Assembly: GCA_913059105.1 (NCBI GenBank)
Contig: CAJXRL010000082.1
Coordinates: forward strand, 1-9,974
DNA length: 9,974 bases
Reading direction: 5' to 3'
From: an uncultured Flavobacteriales bacterium
Lineage (GTDB): Bacteria > Bacteroidota > Bacteroidia > Flavobacteriales_E > Vicingaceae
The position numbers and the translations under genes were made by a program. The notes under the pieces are model-generated. The model searched no databases. It saw nothing but the letters and a program-made list of their open reading frames with translations, and was not told the origin of the DNA. How positions within the stretch are numbered: the first letter of the stretch is position 1; each line of letters starts with the position of its first letter. Shown here one piece after another: positions 6,532 through 9,974 of the stretch.

Positions 6532-8318
6532 TCTACCCAAACAAAGGCTTTTGTTTCCTTTCCTATTCTTAAAAAATAAGTTCCAGACTTTTGTTTATTT
6601 CTGATAACTTCAAGGTAATCAGTGTAGCGTATAACTTTAGCATTTACTTTTTTACCATTTACATCTAATACTTCAATTATTTCATTGTTTAGTTTCTGAT
6701 ATCCTACTCGAATTGAATTACTGCTTGGATTTGGATATAAATTTCCAATATTTTGAAGTTCAATATCTTTTAACCCAGTTGTTAATGGGCTAATTTCAAT
6801 ATTCATTAAAAAGTCTTGCGTTAACCTATCTCTATATGCTGACCAAGCACCAAAAATGATTTCAAAGGTCTGTTGAGATGCTGGGCTGCCAAAACTTCTA
6901 CTTAAGTTAATATTTGGACCATCCATTAGCCAATATAAATAAATACCTCCGCTATTTATTACTATGGGTGTAGTTATTGGCACTCGATTGTATACTCCTA
7001 TAGCAATTGTATTAGCAGCAATAAAGCTTGAATCTAAGACAGTCCCTTGCCCTGGTTGCCTGCCATTATCATCCAATATAATGCTGTGGAATCCTGATAG
7101 AGGGTTCGCTGATGTGGTGATAAAAAAATTGGAGGCTACAATTCTAGCGGGGTAATATGGCGGTTCAATATAAACACCGCAACCACCGTTCCCTCCGGCC
7201 CAACCTATTCCAAAACCACTAACACCATTGGTATAGTCCAAAATTACGGGAGACTGAGTGGTATCAACTACTTTTAGTAAATAATTACTAGTGTCATTCG
7301 AACTTGCAGCATCTCCAGTCAATCTGGTAACATAAGTTCTTACTATAAATTTACCTGCAACAATTGGATTATAAGTTCCAAATGATTTTGTTGAATCATC
7401 ACCAATTTGTAAGGAATCAATACTCCGAGTCGAAGCGAAAACAGTAATACCAGAAGGGTTAATAATTCTAGTATTTACTGTAATACTTGAGTTAATATTT
7501 TGGTTTCCATTGTTTTTAATTGAGGCTGTAGGAGTAAAGCCACTATTTAGCGCCAGAAACTGAGCACTATTTCCCGGATTATCAATGTAGTCAACAGCAA
7601 CATCTGTAATTGATTGAATAATTTTTGGATATTCAAATCGAATACTTGTGCTATCAGTTGGGAAAGTATTTCCTCTGTAGTATTGCAGGCCATCATTTCC
7701 AGTACTGTTCTCGATTCCTATACTTAAGAAATTATTTGTATAAGTAGGGTCAGGCAAACCCACTTGCTTTTTGTAATTGATTGTGATGGAAGAATCTCGT
7801 TTGTTAAGAATGATTTGAAAAGTATTTTCTCCTCCAAATTGGCTGGTATTGTTAATCCAGAATGGAACTTTTTCAAAGCTAATACATATGGTGTCGCCTC
7901 GATTATAGAGATAACAAGTTGCTGGATTTGTGCTTCCTGCAAATGATAAATCTGTTAAAAGTGGCGCTATAAAATGATTAGCTCCTGAGGTTTGGGGGAT
8001 GATTGGAAATTGAGCATTTGTTGAAGCAATATTTGCAGGTGCAAATGAAATGTAACCATTCGAACCAATGTATATGTTAGATGGGTTGCCAGAATAAAAC
8101 GGGAATCCAGAAATAGCATATGGCCCAACGAAATTATCATCTGCAAGTCCAGTTATTAATATACCTGTTTGAGAAATGTCAAACCATTGAAAGTTTGGTC
8201 CTGCAGGATGAGAAGAAGATTTGTAAGTGTATCCAAAATTGTCAGGCCCCCCGCTAGTCGCCTGAGAAAATGAAACTAAAGATGTTAAAATTAAGAACGA
8301 AGAAATAATTTTTTTCAT
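6528..8318 (-). CDS. Secreted protein with T9SS type A C-terminal sorting domain
   Basis: A 596-aa exported protein. Residues 1-20 are a Sec signal peptide (MKKIISSFLILTSLVSFSQA). Residues 25-230 form a beta-rich module with IYIGSNGYISF, HFIAPLLTDLSF, TICISFEKVPFWIN and TFQIILNKRDSSITINYK, a pattern like nidogen-type (NIDO-like) domains of secreted bacterial proteins. Residues 235-352 look like a CARDB/Ig-type beta-sandwich (SIKNNGNQNINSS). Residues 355-512 are a third beta-rich region I cannot name, containing a Gly-rich GWAGGNGGCGVY and two aromatic motifs. Residues 527-596 are the T9SS sorting domain (NLYPNPSSNSIRV ... LDVNGKKV ... SGTYFLRIGKETKAFVWVD). The protein is therefore expected to cross the outer membrane and be released or attached to the surface. 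No catalytic motif is apparent; adhesion or a structural role is a guess. Its stop overlaps the convergent PhnP-like gene's stop by 3-4 nt. Confidence 0.9.
   Translation of the reverse strand: MKKIISSFLILTSLVSFSQATSGGPDNFGYTYKSSSHPAGPNFQWFDISQTGILITGLADDNFVGPYAISGFPFYSGNPSNIYIGSNGYISFAPANIASTNAQFPIIPQTSGANHFIAPLLTDLSFAGSTNPATCYLYNRGDTICISFEKVPFWINNTSQFGGENTFQIILNKRDSSITINYKKQVGLPDPTYTNNFLSIGIENSTGNDGLQYYRGNTFPTDSTSIRFEYPKIIQSITDVAVDYIDNPGNSAQFLALNSGFTPTASIKNNGNQNINSSITVNTRIINPSGITVFASTRSIDSLQIGDDSTKSFGTYNPIVAGKFIVRTYVTRLTGDAASSNDTSNYLLKVVDTTQSPVILDYTNGVSGFGIGWAGGNGGCGVYIEPPYYPARIVASNFFITTSANPLSGFHSIILDDNGRQPGQGTVLDSSFIAANTIAIGVYNRVPITTPIVINSGGIYLYWLMDGPNINLSRSFGSPASQQTFEIIFGAWSAYRDRLTQDFLMNIEISPLTTGLKDIELQNIGNLYPNPSSNSIRVGYQKLNNEIIEVLDVNGKKVNAKVIRYTDYLEVIRNKQKSGTYFLRIGKETKAFVWVD
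6539..6556 (+). terminator. Weak hairpin, possible terminator of the plus-strand operon
   Basis: AAACAAA (6539-6545) and TTTGTTT (6550-6556) pair around the loop GGCT, beginning 8 nt after the PhnP-like stop and followed by the pyrimidine run CCTTTCC. The stem has only one G-C pair, so it is weak. It lies inside the last codons of the opposite-strand T9SS gene. A chance palindrome is quite possible. Confidence 0.25.
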
Positions 8319-8369
8319 AGCATTTGCTTATTTGAACGCATTGAAGTTAGAAAAAAATGGGACATTACC

Positions 8370-8377
8370 CAAATTTA
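8370..8377 (-). promoter_or_regulatory. Candidate -7 element for the T9SS cargo gene
   Basis: On the minus strand TAAATTTG matches the Bacteroidota -7 consensus TAnnTTTG exactly, about 51 nt before the ATG at 8318. The nearest upstream TTG (8405-8403) is 25 nt away, longer than the usual spacer, so the -33 element is doubtful. Confidence 0.45.
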
Positions 8378-8441
8378 TTTTCCATCTATAATTCTATTCT
8401 ACCAACAATGTATAAAAATGAAAGTGTTGTTCTTCTTTTTG

Positions 8442-8449
8442 TAATTTCG
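8442..8449 (+). promoter_or_regulatory. Candidate -7 element for the M16 peptidase genes
   Basis: TAATTTCG, one base off TAnnTTTG, ends 21 nt before the M16 peptidase ATG. No well-spaced TTG is seen upstream (the nearest, 8427-8429, is only 12 nt away). Its identity to the octamer before the glmM-like gene adds some weight. The 152-bp gap holds nothing else recognisable. Confidence 0.4.
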
Positions 8450-8470
8450 AATCTCTAAAAATTAAACTTT

Positions 8471-9805
8471 ATGAAAAGAAGAATTGTACTTGCAATGAGT
8501 GCGCTATTTGCTTTCGGAAGTAGTTCCGCTCAAATGCAATCCAATAAGATTGATTTTGTCGAATACGATCTTGAAAATGGAATGCATGTTATCTTACATC
8601 AAGATAAATCGACACCAATTGTAGCAGTTTCTGTGCTGTATCATGTAGGTTCAAAAAATGAAGACCCTACAAGAACAGGGTTCGCACACTTTTTTGAACA
8701 TTTATTATTTGAAGGTTCAGAAAACATTGAAAGAGGAGAATTCTTCAAGATTGTTCAGGGGAATGGGGGTATTTTAAATGCTAACACGTCTTTTGATAGA
8801 ACTTATTATTTTGAGATACTTCCTTCAAATCAATTAAAACTGGCATTATGGTTAGAGTCTGAAAGACTATTACATGCTAAAATTGACCAAAAAGGTGTAG
8901 AAACTCAAAGAGGTGTTGTTAAAGAAGAATTGAAACAAAGAAATGAGAATACTCCTTACGGATCTATTTTAAATGAAACGTTTGGACATGCATTTGTTGA
9001 GCATCCATACAGGTGGACTCCAGGTGGCTCTCCGGAGTATATTAACAAAGCAGAGTTGTCTGAATTTATGGATTTTTACAACACGTTCTATGTTCCTAAT
9101 AATGCAACACTTTCAATTGCTGGGGATATTAACATGGATGATGCAAAAAAGTGGATAGGTGAATATTTTGGAACTATTCCTAAAGGAACCAAAGCTATTC
9201 CTAGACCAACAATTGTTGAACCAAAGAAAACTGCTGAAGTTAGAGATACCATTTACGACAATATCCAATTGCCTGCTGTTGTTATGGGATATCATATGCC
9301 AGGCCAAGGAACGGATGATTATTATGCGATGAGTATGTTGTCTCAGTTGTTGTCGCAAGGTGAGAGTTCGCGTTTTCAGAAGGTAATTAAAGATGAAAAG
9401 CAGAAAGCATTATTTGTTGGTGCTTTTCCTTTGCCAACTGAGGATCCAGGTTTAGCTCTGATGTTTGGGATTACAAATATGGGCGTTCAACCAATGGAAT
9501 TGGAAGAAGCAATGGACATTGAGACGAATAGAGTAAAAGAGGAATTAATTTCAGACTTGGAATTTCAGAAGTTGAAAAATCAAGTTGAGAATGATTTTAT
9601 TAGCGGAAATTCAAGTATTCAAGGTTTGGCTGAAAATTTAGCAAACTATCATGTATATTTTGGTGATGCTAACCTAGTAAACACTGAAATTAAGCGTTTC
9701 ATGAAAGTGACTAAAGAAGACATTAGAAAAGTAGCTCAAAAATACTTGACGGATGAAAATAGAGTAGTGCTTTATTATTTACCAAAGGCGCAACAAGCAA
9801 ACTAA
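8471..9805 (+). CDS. M16 family zinc metallopeptidase (catalytic subunit)
   Basis: A complete 444-aa M16 (pitrilysin/processing-peptidase) protein. Residues 1-20 (MKRRIVLAMSALFAFGSSSA) are a signal peptide, so it acts in the periplasm or beyond. The inverted zinc motif HFFEH places His73, Glu76 and His77, and Glu153 in VVKEEL lies exactly 76 residues after the second histidine, as the family requires for the third zinc ligand. TGFAHFFEHLLFEGS, ILNANTSFDRTYYFEILP and VPNNATLSIAGDI are typical of the N-terminal half; GESSRFQKVIKDEKQKAL (297-314) marks the inactive C-terminal half of the clam-shell. Length fits a 420-450-aa M16B subunit. A second gene starts 25 nt downstream and looks like the partner, so the pair probably forms a heterodimer degrading unfolded peptides. 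The physiological substrate is not evident. Confidence 0.93.
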   Translation: MKRRIVLAMSALFAFGSSSAQMQSNKIDFVEYDLENGMHVILHQDKSTPIVAVSVLYHVGSKNEDPTRTGFAHFFEHLLFEGSENIERGEFFKIVQGNGGILNANTSFDRTYYFEILPSNQLKLALWLESERLLHAKIDQKGVETQRGVVKEELKQRNENTPYGSILNETFGHAFVEHPYRWTPGGSPEYINKAELSEFMDFYNTFYVPNNATLSIAGDINMDDAKKWIGEYFGTIPKGTKAIPRPTIVEPKKTAEVRDTIYDNIQLPAVVMGYHMPGQGTDDYYAMSMLSQLLSQGESSRFQKVIKDEKQKALFVGAFPLPTEDPGLALMFGITNMGVQPMELEEAMDIETNRVKEELISDLEFQKLKNQVENDFISGNSSIQGLAENLANYHVYFGDANLVNTEIKRFMKVTKEDIRKVAQKYLTDENRVVLYYLPKAQQAN

Positions 9806-9830
9806 TTAGATAATTGTAAGAAATTAAGAG

Positions 9831-9927
9831 ATGAAAAAGATATATATCAATATTGTAATGCTTTTGTTGTGCGGTGCTGTATCAGCTCAAGTTGATAGAA
9901 GTAAAATGCCAGAACCGGGCCCAGCTC
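9831..9927 (+). CDS. Second M16 peptidase-like subunit, N-terminus only (cut by contig end)
   Basis: Only the first 32 codons remain before the adapter. They encode a signal peptide (MKKIYINIVMLLLCGAVSAQ) followed by VDRSKMPEPGPA. From memory, R-S-K/Q-x-P-E-P-G-P-A-P just after the signal peptide is a recurring start of the second M16 protein in Bacteroidota peptidase pairs, which commonly lacks the HxxEH zinc motif. The 25-nt gap from the upstream M16 gene supports co-transcription. Reading the frame beyond 9927 would add artificial adapter-encoded residues. The coding start is well supported; the family call depends on a short motif and the neighbour. Confidence 0.7.
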
Positions 9928-9974
9928 CTGTCTCTTATACACATCTGACGCTGCCGACGATCTACTCTGTGTAG
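9928..9974 (-). other. Nextera/Tn5 sequencing adapter (artefact)
   Basis: This is the exact reverse complement of positions 3-49: mosaic end CTGTCTCTTATACACATCT (9928-9946), linker GACGCTGCCGACGA (9947-9960), the same index in reverse (9961-9968) and the start of the P5 arm. It is library sequence left on the contig and not a transposon end. Confidence 0.98.

Noticed and set aside
9113..9358. 81-codon minus-strand open frame inside the M16 gene
   Set aside because: The plus strand encodes continuous conserved M16 sequence; the antisense translation is low-complexity and unrecognised.

Overview
This is a library-derived contig of AT-rich DNA from a member of the Bacteroidota, most likely a flavobacterium-like organism. 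Four things point there: a secreted protein with a type IX secretion (T9SS) C-terminal sorting domain, start codons without Shine-Dalgarno sequences, TAnnTTTG-like -7 promoter elements, and the particular gene families present. Both ends (1-49 and 9928-9974) are Illumina Nextera/Tn5 adapter sequence, not biology. Genuine sequence runs from about 50 to 9927.

Left block, minus strand (50-3005): a tight operon read from a TPR-repeat protein, through a ComA-type phosphosulfolactate synthase and a single-domain rhodanese, into a DUF368 membrane protein of the undecaprenyl-phosphate translocase family that is cut by the contig end. Junctions are a 3-nt gap, a 4-nt ATGA overlap and a 9-nt gap.

Middle block, plus strand (3213-6531): a divergent operon of an alpha-D-phosphohexomutase (GlmM-like), a NifS/IscS-type cysteine desulfurase and a PhnP-like metallo-beta-lactamase-fold phosphodiesterase, with gaps of 11 and 2 nt. 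The 207-bp gap at 3006-3212 must hold promoters for both operons.

Right block: a 596-aa secreted T9SS cargo protein on the minus strand (6528-8318), whose stop codon overlaps the stop of the PhnP-like gene tail to tail. A 152-bp divergent promoter region separates it from a periplasmic M16 zinc-peptidase pair on the plus strand: a complete catalytic subunit (8471-9805) and the first 32 codons of a second gene (from 9831) that is probably the partner subunit.

Two themes recur. One is cell-envelope precursor supply: GlmM makes GlcN-1-P for UDP-GlcNAc, and the DUF368 protein recycles lipid carrier. The other is sulfur handling: cysteine desulfurase, rhodanese and sulfite-using phosphosulfolactate synthase. 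Most of the window looks like ordinary chromosomal housekeeping, with no mobile element, phage gene, CRISPR array or RNA gene seen. The least explained parts are the role of the ComA/rhodanese pair in a bacterium with no visible coenzyme M pathway, and the T9SS cargo protein.
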